This document shows, piece by piece, positions 1 through 10,100 of a DNA stretch of 64,000 bases; within the stretch, counting starts at the first letter, position 1; each line of letters begins with the position of its first letter. Source of the DNA: CALRWV02 sp943371965 (GTDB taxonomy: Bacteria > Bacteroidota > JABWAT01); contig CALRWV020000003.1 in NCBI GenBank assembly GCA_943371965.1, positions 62,001 through 126,000 on the forward strand. The letters are read 5' to 3'. The translations under genes were made by a program, and so were the position numbers. Below the pieces are notes generated by a model. The model did not search any database. It worked only from the letters and a program-made list of their open reading frames with translations, and had not been told where the DNA came from.

Positions 1-1
1 A

Positions 2-46
2 CAATTGGTTCAACCAGGACAAAAACTAAAGATTTTCCTGTGGTGA
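2..46 (+). CDS. possible C-terminal end of a LysM-type protein (partial)
   Basis: Read in frame 2, the first bases give QLVQPGQKLKIFLW and then a TGA stop. 'PGQKLKI' resembles the closing strand of a LysM peptidoglycan-binding repeat. The gene begins before the window, so nothing else can be checked. A competing frame is open to a TAA at 73-75 but gives no recognisable sequence. Low confidence. Confidence 0.35.
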   Translation, partial: QLVQPGQKLKIFLW

Positions 47-233
47 GTTCAAGAAAGTTGGCAATTGAAGATTAACAAAAGAATACATCGAAAAGTTAAT
101 CAGGAGTTAATAATCAAAAAACTGTTTTCCTCTATTCCTGTTCCTTGATCCTTCCTTTTCCTGAATTTCTTCCTTTCACTTGATTGCTTTTTTGATTACT
201 TTGAACACCTAATCACAATCAAAAGCAGAAACC

Positions 234-1328
234 ATGTCAACACAAATTTTTATGACCGGTTTCCCCGGTTTTATAGCTTCCAGACTGATCATTCAGTTGG
301 TTGAAAACAGATCTGATCTCACTTTCCATCTTCTAATTCAAGATAAATTCAAATCACTTGCAGAAGCCCAGCGTGATAAAATTGTTGCTGAAAAGCCATT
401 TCTTAAAGAGCTTATTCATTTTTATTCGGGTGACATTACCATGCAGGATTGCGGATTGCACCAAACTCAATTGGAATTTCTGAAAGAAAATGTCCACGAA
501 GTCTGGCACCTTGCTGCAGTTTATGATTTAACGATTGACCGTGACAGGGCCCTGATTATCAATGTTGACGGAACAAAAAATATTCTTCATCTTATCAAAA
601 CTTTCAAGCAGCTTCAAAGGCATTTTTATATTTCAACTGCTTATGTCAGCGGTGACAGAACCGGAACCATTTTCGAGGAGGAATTGAATGCAAATCAGCA
701 ATTCAGAAATTATTATGAGGAAACTAAATTTTTGGCAGAAGTTGAAGTTAAAAAATCAATGAGCGCCATTCCGACAACTATTTTCCGTCCTGCAATTGTA
801 GTTGGAGATTCAAAAAATGGTGAGACTCAAAAATTTGATGGTCCTTATTTTGTAATCAGGGTGATGGATAAACTGCCGAAATATTTTGCTATGACGATGA
901 TCGGTTCAGGCAGAAATACGGTGAATCTGGTTCCGGTTGATTTTCTGATTTCTGCCATGAGTTATTTAAGTTCAAGGTCAGAATCAAAAGATAAAATTTA
1001 TCACCTGACTGATCCAAATCCATTAAAGCAACTTGAACTGATTCATTTGTTTGCACGTTTGATTAAAAAACATTTTTTCATTATTCCAGTCCCAGCTTTT
1101 TTAATGCGGTTTTTGCTGATGATAAAACCCATTAAAGATTTTACCGGATTGCCAAAAGAATTTGTTGAGTATTTTGACCATCCGCATAAATATGACTGTT
1201 CAAATACAATTGAGGATTTGAAAGGATCAGGAATTTCAGTTCCCAAATTTGACAGTTATGCAGGAAATTTAATCCACTACTATTTCGGTAAAAAAGCAGA
1301 ATTTAAAACCAAACAGGCAATGTTTTAA
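234..1328 (+). CDS. SDR-family reductase, fatty acyl/thioester reductase-like
   Basis: This 364-residue protein begins with a Rossmann nucleotide-binding motif (TGFPGFIA, about residues 8-15) and has the HLAAVYD strand common in extended SDR proteins. A catalytic Tyr-x-x-x-Lys is visible as Y161-EET-K165, preceded by the ISTAYVSG segment. The overall style matches the NAD_binding_4 group that includes the reductase domains of fatty acyl-CoA and thioester reductases, so it probably reduces or rearranges an acyl or sugar substrate with NAD(P)H. An aldehyde dehydrogenase gene follows after 32 bases, which suggests a shared aldehyde intermediate. The substrate cannot be read from sequence. The upstream bases contain TTACTTTG, close to the local -7 promoter box. 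Confidence 0.7.
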   Translation: MSTQIFMTGFPGFIASRLIIQLVENRSDLTFHLLIQDKFKSLAEAQRDKIVAEKPFLKELIHFYSGDITMQDCGLHQTQLEFLKENVHEVWHLAAVYDLTIDRDRALIINVDGTKNILHLIKTFKQLQRHFYISTAYVSGDRTGTIFEEELNANQQFRNYYEETKFLAEVEVKKSMSAIPTTIFRPAIVVGDSKNGETQKFDGPYFVIRVMDKLPKYFAMTMIGSGRNTVNLVPVDFLISAMSYLSSRSESKDKIYHLTDPNPLKQLELIHLFARLIKKHFFIIPVPAFLMRFLLMIKPIKDFTGLPKEFVEYFDHPHKYDCSNTIEDLKGSGISVPKFDSYAGNLIHYYFGKKAEFKTKQAMF

Positions 1329-1360
1329 AATCAAAAACATTTACTCATACAATTTGAAAA

Positions 1361-2956
1361 GTGAAATCTATGTCAACATTTTTTACAAGCAATCCCTCCA
1401 CCGGTGAAAGACTGAACGAAATTCATTCAGGAACAAACACCGAATTTGATGAATTGATTGCAAAACAAAAGACTGCACTTACTGAATGGAAAAAAACAGA
1501 TTTTTCCGAAAGAATAAACTGGAGCAAAAGAATCAGACAAGTTATAGTTGATGAAGTCGATTCAATTTCCAGCCTGATTGCAACAGAGCAGGGGAAACCC
1601 AAAACAGAATCCATTGGTGTTGAAATTATTCCGGTGTTGGACACTTTGAAATATTTGGAACAACGCGCAGTTAAGGAATTGCATTCACGGAAAATAAACC
1701 ATCAGCAACTTCTTTTTTCCCATAAAAAAGCTCAACTTGTTTTTGAACCGTATGGAACAGTGCTGGTTATTGCTCCCTGGAATTTTCCTTTTTCAATTCC
1801 GTTCATCAGTGCTCTTGAAGCCATGTTTTGCGGTAACACAGTAATAATAAAACCATCACCGTTTACTGCCGGTATCGGGTTGAAAATTGGTGAAATTCTG
1901 AAAAAAGCAGAACTTCCCAAAAATGTGATTGATATTTTTACCTGTGAAAATGATGTCGCCCAATATGCTGTTGAACATCATGGAATCAATAAAATATTAT
2001 TTACCGGAAGTGTTCCAACCGGGAAAAAAGTGATGGTATCTGCAGCAAAAAATTTAACTCCGGTTGTTTTGGAACTTGGCGGAAAAGATCCTGCAGTTGT
2101 CAGCAAATATGCTGATATTGAACGGGCAGCAAAAGGAATTGTCTGGGGTTCTCTTTTTAATTCAGGACAGGTTTGTGCTTCGGTTGAACGGATCTATGCA
2201 GAAAAATTAATTGCAAAAAATCTGGAAAACGAAATTCTGAAAATCATGAAAGACATTTCAGTAGGGAATCCATTTTCTGCTGATTCTGAAATGGGACCAA
2301 TGATCCACAAAAATCAATTGGAAATTGTTGAAGCACATTTGAATGACGCGGTATCAAAAGGGGCACAAATTGTTTTTGGCGGAAAACGCATTGAAAGTGC
2401 AGGAAATTTTATTCAGCCTACCGTCATCACCAATGTGAATCATGAAATGGATATTATGACGAAGGAGACTTTTGGTCCGGTAATCGCCATCCAGGAAGTT
2501 GAAACTTTTGAAGAGGGAGTAAAGTCGGCAAATGATTCCATTTACGGTCTAACAGCATCAGCTTGGACTATGAACAAAAGCGAAATTGACTATTTCCTCA
2601 CTAATATTGAAACCGGAAGCGCAATGGTAAATGATTGTGTTTACAGTTTTGGAGAGCCTTCTGCCCCATGGGGAGGAGTTAAACAAAGTTCCGTAGGAAG
2701 AACACATTCCGTTTTTGGTTTGCTTGAAATGGTACAGGTTAAACACATCAGTACTGATCTATCTGCCAAGGACAATATCTGGTGGTTTCCGTATGGCAAA
2801 GATCTCGAAAAATTTATGAACGATGCTGTCCCGGCACTTTACAGCAATTCTTACCTGACAAAAATAAAATATACTGTCCGTTTGTTTATGAATAAAAGGT
2901 TTTTGAAAATCCTGAATTGGGAAGGTTTGATAAAAGGATTGCACCGCTGGTTTTAA
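1361..2956 (+). CDS. NAD(P)-dependent aldehyde dehydrogenase
   Basis: This 531-residue member of the ALDH superfamily oxidises an aldehyde to an acid. The family signatures are clear: APWNFPF near residue 140, GSVPTGKK, the general-base Glu in LELGGKD (E238) and the nucleophile Cys in GQVCASVER (C272). After the normal ALDH core there is a C-terminal extension of about 60 residues rich in Trp and basic residues (WWFPYGKDLEKF to LHRWF). It may be amphipathic and hold the enzyme at the membrane, which would suit long-chain aldehydes; that is inference. The start could be GTG 1361 or ATG 1370. It probably forms an operon with the upstream SDR gene. Confidence 0.88.
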   Translation: MKSMSTFFTSNPSTGERLNEIHSGTNTEFDELIAKQKTALTEWKKTDFSERINWSKRIRQVIVDEVDSISSLIATEQGKPKTESIGVEIIPVLDTLKYLEQRAVKELHSRKINHQQLLFSHKKAQLVFEPYGTVLVIAPWNFPFSIPFISALEAMFCGNTVIIKPSPFTAGIGLKIGEILKKAELPKNVIDIFTCENDVAQYAVEHHGINKILFTGSVPTGKKVMVSAAKNLTPVVLELGGKDPAVVSKYADIERAAKGIVWGSLFNSGQVCASVERIYAEKLIAKNLENEILKIMKDISVGNPFSADSEMGPMIHKNQLEIVEAHLNDAVSKGAQIVFGGKRIESAGNFIQPTVITNVNHEMDIMTKETFGPVIAIQEVETFEEGVKSANDSIYGLTASAWTMNKSEIDYFLTNIETGSAMVNDCVYSFGEPSAPWGGVKQSSVGRTHSVFGLLEMVQVKHISTDLSAKDNIWWFPYGKDLEKFMNDAVPALYSNSYLTKIKYTVRLFMNKRFLKILNWEGLIKGLHRWF

Positions 2957-3045
2957 AATTCATAAAACAGCAATCAATTATTTTGAAGTTTACATCTTCA
3001 AAAACTAACTTGTCATTACAATAAAATTACGAAATTGTTCAGCTT

Positions 3046-4035
3046 ATGAATTTAATGATAAACTCACTTTTTTTTATTATTCTGCAAACACAGACAAAGC
3101 CAAAAACGGCCACAAAAATGACTATCCTTGACCGTGTTTGGTACTACCTCAACAAAGCATATGATTCATTTTTATCTGTGCTCAATGAAGTTTTTTCGCC
3201 AAAAAACATTGCACAGACAATCAAAGGAATAATTCTGATGATCATCATCATTGTTATTTCCAAAATCTTGATGATTGTTCTGCGCTGGGTAATCAAATCA
3301 TGGATTCGGTTGCGTGAAAAAAGAGCTGCATTCAACGAAATTCAACGGGCAAAAACAATTGGGCATCTTTTTGCAAATCTTTCCAAATACGCAATAGTTA
3401 TCATCGCTTCAATTTTGACTTTGCAGGGTTTCAACGTTGATATCACTGCAATTGTAGCATCCGTCGGAATTGTTGGATTGGCGGTTGGTTTTGGCGCCCA
3501 AACATTGGTGAAAGATATTATTTCAGGATTCTTTCTTCTGTTTGAAGGTGATCTTGCTGTTGGTGATGAAATCATGCATAATGGCCAATGGGGAAGTGTA
3601 GAAGCCATTGGAGTCAGGGCAACCAAAGTTCGGGGATTCAATGGTGAGTTGCGCGTAATTCCCAATGGTGATTTAAGCAGTTTCGGAAATCTCAACCGCG
3701 GATTTATGAAATCAATTGTCATTATCAATATTCCTTATGAATCAAAATTTAATTCTGTTTTCGGAATTGTAACCGAATTGGCTAACAGATTTGCAGAATT
3801 AAATACAAAGGATATTCTTGAAAAACCGGAAACTCAAGGAATTATTTCTTTCGGTGCTTCAAGTGTGGATATCCGGGTTGTGTTTAAAGTAAGACCAACC
3901 AAACAATATGAGGTGGAGAGAAATTTCAGAGTCTTTCTGAAACAGGAATTTGAAACCAGAAATATCGAAATTCCTTTTCCACGTCAGGTTGTATTTCTGA
4001 AAAATGAGACACAGAATGACAAATCAGCAAATTGA
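3046..4035 (+). CDS. MscS-family mechanosensitive channel
   Basis: This 329-residue inner-membrane channel opens when membrane tension rises and protects against osmotic downshock. Hydrophobic segments lie at about residues 58-82 and 110-160. The last is the pore-lining helix rich in Gly and Ala (VGLAVGFGAQTLVKDIISG), the hallmark of MscS, and is followed by the beta domain (FLLFEGDLAVGDEI). An ATG at 3118 (MTILDRV) is an alternative start, because the first 24 residues are not clearly part of the family. The stop overlaps the TTG start of the addB-like gene (TTGA), so the two are probably translated together even though their roles differ. Confidence 0.88.
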   Translation: MNLMINSLFFIILQTQTKPKTATKMTILDRVWYYLNKAYDSFLSVLNEVFSPKNIAQTIKGIILMIIIIVISKILMIVLRWVIKSWIRLREKRAAFNEIQRAKTIGHLFANLSKYAIVIIASILTLQGFNVDITAIVASVGIVGLAVGFGAQTLVKDIISGFFLLFEGDLAVGDEIMHNGQWGSVEAIGVRATKVRGFNGELRVIPNGDLSSFGNLNRGFMKSIVIINIPYESKFNSVFGIVTELANRFAELNTKDILEKPETQGIISFGASSVDIRVVFKVRPTKQYEVERNFRVFLKQEFETRNIEIPFPRQVVFLKNETQNDKSAN

Positions 4036-7000
4036 AATCTACCCACGTGAGCAAAAAACTTCTCTTCACTTCGTCATTCTCAAAGGCAAAAATATTTTCC
4101 ATATTTGATCAGATCAATTTAAAAAAGCAATTGTCTGAAATCCATGAACACTTGCTTTTTGTTGTTCCGACACGAAGATACAAAACACTTCTTGAACGCC
4201 ATTTTTTTGATTATCTGAAACAAAACGGTTTCATGCTCCCGGTCGTTAAGACAATTGATGAAATTTGGCTTGAACTGATTCATGTAAATAATCCAAAACT
4301 GAAATTTGAAAAAAAATGGCAGCGTGAATTTTTTATTTTGTCTGCCTTGAAACAGCATCCTGAAATTATTTACAATCAGTCACCCAATTCTTGGATTCAG
4401 TTTTTCAGTCAGTCAATTTTGTTTTGGGAATCTTCAGTTGGAAAAACAAATTCAATAAATGAAATCAGCTATCTGACAGAAAATGAATGGATTGATGAAA
4501 ATAGAATTCAAAGATTTTATGATTTTTATCAAACTTATTGCGAATTGTCAGAATCCAGCAATATTATTTCACGGGAACGGTTACGTGGATTCGTTTCCGA
4601 AGAAAATTCTTTTTTCAGCCAGTTTAAAACATCAGTCTTTTTATCTATCGACGAATGGATTTATGACAACTGGAAACTGCTGCAATCAGCTTCGGTTGAT
4701 TGTGAAAATGTTGTTTTCAGTTTAGATTATCAGGAAAACTCAGAAACTCCCAATCATCTGCTCGATGCACATTCGTATCTGCTTTCAACCGGATTTACAG
4801 AAATCAAATCTGATCCTGAATCAGCTCCGGTTAGAGAAATAGCTCTGAATAAATTCGAATCAAAAGTTGAAGAAGTGGATCGGATTGCATCTCAAATTCT
4901 GAATCTTCATGAAGCAGGAAATATTCCGTTGCATGAAATTTGTTTGGTTGTCAGAGAACCGCAGCATTACTATTCCTGGATTCAGAAAATATTTCAGGAC
5001 AAGAATCTTGCGTTTAATTTTTCAGCAGGATTTCCCGTTTCTGAGACTTCCGTTGCCAAACTCGTATTACTGATTAAATCATTCTGTACCCAACAGTGTG
5101 ATTCAATTGCCCTGAAAAATTACTTGACTCATCCATTGGTGAATTTATCTTTTTTAACAGATACACTTGATATTCTAATTGTGGAATTCGGGGAGCAATC
5201 AGGCTTTCTTGAATGGGAAAAAATATGTGATCAGTTTTTGAACCAGGTGAAAGATGAAGTATACATTCAATCGTTGGATCAATCAAAACAGAAAAGAATG
5301 CGAAATCTGGAAAAACCTGTTGAAACATTGAAAAAAGTTATCAGCTGGTTATTCGTTCAGATTATGCAGATTAATGATGCTGCAACAAATCATGAACGGC
5401 AAAAACTGATTCTGAACTGGATGATGAACAGAATCAATTACGAGAAAGCAAAAGACCGTGATGAATTATCATTTGGAACATGGACTGCACTTCAGGTAAT
5501 ACAATCCGGATTCGAACAGTTGACTGAGTTTGATAAAAACGGTATTGAATTTTCGTCATCAGATTATTTCCACGCACTTGAAAGTATTATTCTTTCCTCG
5601 GTTTGGAATGAACCTGTTAGGGATGGAGTTCAGATTCTGGGACCGCTTGAAGTAAAAGGAACAAATTTCAATTCACTTTTCTTTATCGGTCTGCATTCCA
5701 GAATTTATCCGGAAAGAAAATCATTTCAATCCTTCTTCACACAAAAGGAAATTGAGATCATAGATTCATCTTACCTGAACAATCTTCAGAAAATTGAACG
5801 GAATGAATTCCAGACAATCCTGCAAAACCCTCAGAATCAAGCGTATCTAACGTTCTCACCACATCCGGAATTTCCGGAAGGTGAAGCGTCTTTGTTTGTG
5901 GAATTGTTAAAACACAGTAATGAAATTAAAGAAGCAGTTTATAATCCTTTTTACGATTTGAGAACCAAACAGACTTCCGGTCTTGCAAAAAACAGCATAC
6001 AGGAAAAATTCAATCATTTCAGTGAAAAAATGGAATATGTTGAGCATCTGAAAAATTCAGGAGAAAATACAAAGTTTGACGGAATGTTTAATTCTGAAAA
6101 TTCAAAGCGTAAACTGGATCTGACTTATTTTTCAAAGAAAGAAGCATTCAGTCCAACTGATTTTGAAAATTATGCTGTTTGCGGTTTTAAATATTATCTC
6201 GAAAAAATATTGGCAGTTTATGGAAAAGATGAATTTTCCGAAGATTTGGATCCGCGGATTAAAGGAAATATTCTGCATGAAGTCGTCCGTTCATTTTATA
6301 CGGGTTGGAAGGATCAGATTACTGATGATAACATTGAAACGGCATGGAATCATATCTCAAAAATAGTGGATGAAAAACTTATTGCTGATGTATCTTTAAA
6401 TTTGAATACTTTTGCAAAACAGCAATTCGGTCTGAAATTGAAATCAAAAGAAATTTCACCGCTGTTTGGATTTCTTGAAGCTGAAAAAGTACTGAATGTT
6501 TTTTACGAACCGTTTCAGTTTGAATGGTCGTTTGGAATCAATAAAGATGAAAATCCATCATTTCTGATGATTAAGTCTAACAGGGGAGATATCAGAATAA
6601 AAGGGCGGATTGACAGAATTGATAAAGTTAAATCCGATTCGGGTTTTGTGTGTTATGATTACAAAACTGGCGGAAAGGAAAATACAACCGAACTGATCAG
6701 ACACAGAAAATCCTTTCAGTTCCCGATTTACAATTTGGCAATTAATGAATTTCTCGGTGAAGTGGAAGCCAATTGGTATTATGTTCTGAAGAAACGTGAA
6801 GAAACGTCATTTGATATGCTTCAGGGATTTTGGGGAACAAAAAGTGCCTATAAAAAATTTACTCCAAAAGGAAGAACCGGATTTGAATCTCAGGAATTTT
6901 TCACGGAGGAAATAAAAAGCTGGAAGAAAGTTATTTCTGAAACTGTTGATCAAATGAAAGTTGGTAATTTTTCTCTAAATCACACTGCACATCTTGAAGG

Positions 7001-7103
7001 AAAAGGTTTGAGCTGTCCAACACACTGCGCATTTGAAACAATTTGCCGGAAAGATGAAAACAGAATTGAAATTCTGTTTGGGACTGAAGGAGAGGAAGAA
7101 TGA
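4032..7103 (+). CDS. addB: AddB-like nuclease subunit of a RecBCD/AddAB-type enzyme
   Basis: This 1023-residue protein is encoded just before an AddA-like helicase-nuclease and overlaps it by ATGA. AddAB processes double-strand breaks for recombination. The N-terminus (VPTRRYKTLLER) resembles the inactive helicase part of AddB, and no Walker A motif is visible. The C-terminal PD-(D/E)XK nuclease has RIKGNILHEVVRSFY, GRIDRID, a DYKTG box and QFPIYNLA. Four cysteines fit the iron-sulfur staple known in AddB: C717 (AVCGFKYYL) and C995, C999, C1005 (CPTHCAFETIC). The start is TTG, overlapping the mscS stop; I see no better downstream start because the N-terminal motif begins soon after. Confidence 0.8.
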   Translation: MKSTHVSKKLLFTSSFSKAKIFSIFDQINLKKQLSEIHEHLLFVVPTRRYKTLLERHFFDYLKQNGFMLPVVKTIDEIWLELIHVNNPKLKFEKKWQREFFILSALKQHPEIIYNQSPNSWIQFFSQSILFWESSVGKTNSINEISYLTENEWIDENRIQRFYDFYQTYCELSESSNIISRERLRGFVSEENSFFSQFKTSVFLSIDEWIYDNWKLLQSASVDCENVVFSLDYQENSETPNHLLDAHSYLLSTGFTEIKSDPESAPVREIALNKFESKVEEVDRIASQILNLHEAGNIPLHEICLVVREPQHYYSWIQKIFQDKNLAFNFSAGFPVSETSVAKLVLLIKSFCTQQCDSIALKNYLTHPLVNLSFLTDTLDILIVEFGEQSGFLEWEKICDQFLNQVKDEVYIQSLDQSKQKRMRNLEKPVETLKKVISWLFVQIMQINDAATNHERQKLILNWMMNRINYEKAKDRDELSFGTWTALQVIQSGFEQLTEFDKNGIEFSSSDYFHALESIILSSVWNEPVRDGVQILGPLEVKGTNFNSLFFIGLHSRIYPERKSFQSFFTQKEIEIIDSSYLNNLQKIERNEFQTILQNPQNQAYLTFSPHPEFPEGEASLFVELLKHSNEIKEAVYNPFYDLRTKQTSGLAKNSIQEKFNHFSEKMEYVEHLKNSGENTKFDGMFNSENSKRKLDLTYFSKKEAFSPTDFENYAVCGFKYYLEKILAVYGKDEFSEDLDPRIKGNILHEVVRSFYTGWKDQITDDNIETAWNHISKIVDEKLIADVSLNLNTFAKQQFGLKLKSKEISPLFGFLEAEKVLNVFYEPFQFEWSFGINKDENPSFLMIKSNRGDIRIKGRIDRIDKVKSDSGFVCYDYKTGGKENTTELIRHRKSFQFPIYNLAINEFLGEVEANWYYVLKKREETSFDMLQGFWGTKSAYKKFTPKGRTGFESQEFFTEEIKSWKKVISETVDQMKVGNFSLNHTAHLEGKGLSCPTHCAFETICRKDENRIEILFGTEGEEE

Positions 7104-10100
7104 TTCTCTCACTCCAACAGCAAAAAGGGCTCTTAACAGACCGCAATCTGGTTGTTTCGGCAGGAGCAGGAGCGGGAAAGACAAGTGTTCTTACTTCACG
7201 TTTTTTGAAATTGCTTGATGAAGGAATTGATCCGAAAGAAATTCTCGCCATCACATTTACAAAAAAAGCTGCTGAGGAAATGCGGTTCAGAATCAATGAA
7301 GAAATTCTGTCACAAATCAAAACAGCTTCATCTTCCGAAAAAACAGAATTGTTTTCCCAGCTGATTGAAGTTTCAAAAGCTTCTATTGTAACGTTTGATG
7401 CACTGTTCCAAAGTATTTATCATGAATTTGGTCCGTTGTTCGGATTGTCACCTCAGGTCAGTATTATTGAAAACCAGGATAAGACAGCTCTTATTTCCCA
7501 AATCGAATCAGCTTTGAATAAACATATTTCTGCCAATGAAAACGAGCATAATTCAGATTTCCGGTTTGGCGGAATTTCAATTTCTGAAATCAGGAAATCA
7601 GTTCAGTATTTGTATCTGCTGGATAAATATTTTGAAACGATGACTTCAATTAAAAGTCTGGTCATTAAAAGTCATGATGTTTCCGATCTCAATTATTTGA
7701 ATGCGCAATCAAGTTTAGGTTTGAATGGTTGTATTCAATTGACAGCATTTTATGATTTCATTTTCGATGAAAAATCAATTGATACTCTTCCTGAAATAAA
7801 AAACAGATTGAATAACTGGTTATCAGAAATAAATTCCGAATATGCTATCAGCATAACCCCGCTGCAAACAGATGATAAAATTGAAATAATCAAAAAGGTA
7901 AAGGAAATAGTATCTGAGTCCGAATTATATCTTTTGAATAAAGACATCAATATTTCAAAAGAATTTTCGGATTTAATTGGTTTCATTATTCATGACTATC
8001 CAATTACTGAAATCCAAAAAAAATCGGGTGAATTGAGGTTTCATACTTCACTGATTGCCAAAGTGTTTATTACAGAATATCAGCTTTCTAAAAAAGTGAA
8101 GAACATGGCGGATTACCATGATTTTCAGAATCAGGTCAGTTGGCTGATACAAACACATCAATTGGTTAGAAACTCGCTTTCAACCCGGTTTAAGCATGTT
8201 TTAATTGATGAATTTCAGGATACCAATTTCAGTCAGTGGGAAATAATAAAACCTTTTGTTTGGGATGAAAACCGGAATTGCCTTCAACCTGAAAAACTGT
8301 TTATTGTTGGCGACGCAAAGCAATCCATTTACCGTTTCCGGAATGCTCAGGTTGAAGTATTCAAATTCATTGCCGATGAGATCAAAAAATCAAATCAGTT
8401 TCATCAGGTGAAAAAAAGCACTGAACTGACAGGCAATGAGAACCTTGGTGAAATCTACCTGACACAAAATTTCAGGGCATGTGAAAGTCTACTGAAATTT
8501 GTGAACACACTTTTTTCTGAAGAATTTTCAAAAGACTATGCAAAGAATCTGCTTTTGAATCAGGTTGATTATTCTGATATGGAATTTGCAAAAATATTTG
8601 AGAGTGAAAAAGAGACTTCCGGTTTTGTAAAAATAATTGATTCACCAAAGGGTGAATTTTCAAATGCTGTCAAAGAACAGGTGATTGAACTTCTTGAAAA
8701 AATAAAAATATCAGAAAAACCTTTTGATATTACCCGAGATAAAATTGCCATCATTGCTTCAAAGAATGATCTGCTGAAATCGGTTTCTGCTTCACTTAAG
8801 CAATCATCCATTCCGCACAATATTTATGGATCGGGAAATCTGCTTCACAATCAGGAAGGATTGGATTGTCTCAGTTTAATACGGTTTCTTGCAGAACCGG
8901 AGTCGGATGTCAATGCAATCGGATTGATGAAATCACCGTTTTTTCTGATCGCTGATGAAGTTTTTCTCCACCTGAAAAATTTCAATCCAAATGAATGCTT
9001 GTATTCAATAATTCAAGCAGTTGAGATCAATGGGTTGGAAATAGAAAAGAATGAAAAGATAAAACTTTCATTATTCAAAACATTTTCTGCTTTGTGGTTG
9101 AAACAAATCAAGAACAAATCTCTGACTTCTATTTTGTGGAATGCTTTGAATGAAACAGGTGCTTGGAGTTTATATCAGGCTCAATTTAATTCTGACCAGA
9201 TAATTAAAAATATCAATTCAATTCTTGATTACCTGTTTAAATTTGAAGAATCCGAACCGCGTTCGATTTTGGATTTTGTTTTTTTTCTTGAGAATCTGAG
9301 TATGGAAGATTACGGAATTGAGGAAAATACCGGTACTGCCAGCATTGAATTTCCTGCAATCGATCTTCTGACAGTCCATAAATCAAAAGGGCTTACTTAC
9401 AAATATGTTTTGGTTATTGACAGTTTCGAAATGAAAAATCAGAACAATTCGGATTCTTTTATCCTCGATTTTGATTTTGGTATGGCATTTAAAGGTTGGC
9501 ATGATTTGAAATGGAATACAACTGTATTTTTTGATCAGCTGAAACTGAAGCAGCGGAAAGATGCAGAAGCTGAACGCATCCGTCAGGTTTATGTTGCGCT
9601 GACAAGAGCTACACATGGATTGTTTTATGTTGCGGATTTTTCAAAAGTTGAAAGCAAATCTTCAAAGACCTGGACTTGGGCGAAACGGATTCACCATCTG
9701 TTAGGTGAATTCAGGGAAATAAAGAATTTTACATTCGATACCTGTTTTGCTTCCAGGCAAAAAGATGAAATCAGTAAATGGGTTTTTATTCCTGTAGAAA
9801 AGGCGGAAGAAAATGCACTTTCATTTCAATCCTTTATTGAATCTCTGAAACCCAAGAAAATTTTACCGGATTCCTATTTTACCAATTTTACAGCAACGGG
9901 TATGATGGCTGCGAATCAGTGCGGAACTGCCAACAGGTTGAAAAAAATCAGTGTTTACAAATCAGATTTGAAGGTTAAACCAGTGATTCCTTCTGTACTA
10001 AAGGGAACCATAATCCATGAACTGATGGCTTGCCATCGTGATCATGAAAAAGAAATAACAGTTTGGGAAAAATATCCGGATGTTGAGGAGATAATAAAAA

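Noticed and set aside
3342..3728. 128-residue minus-strand reading frame inside mscS
   Set aside because: It is fully antisense to a well-supported channel gene, has no ribosome site and no recognisable domain.
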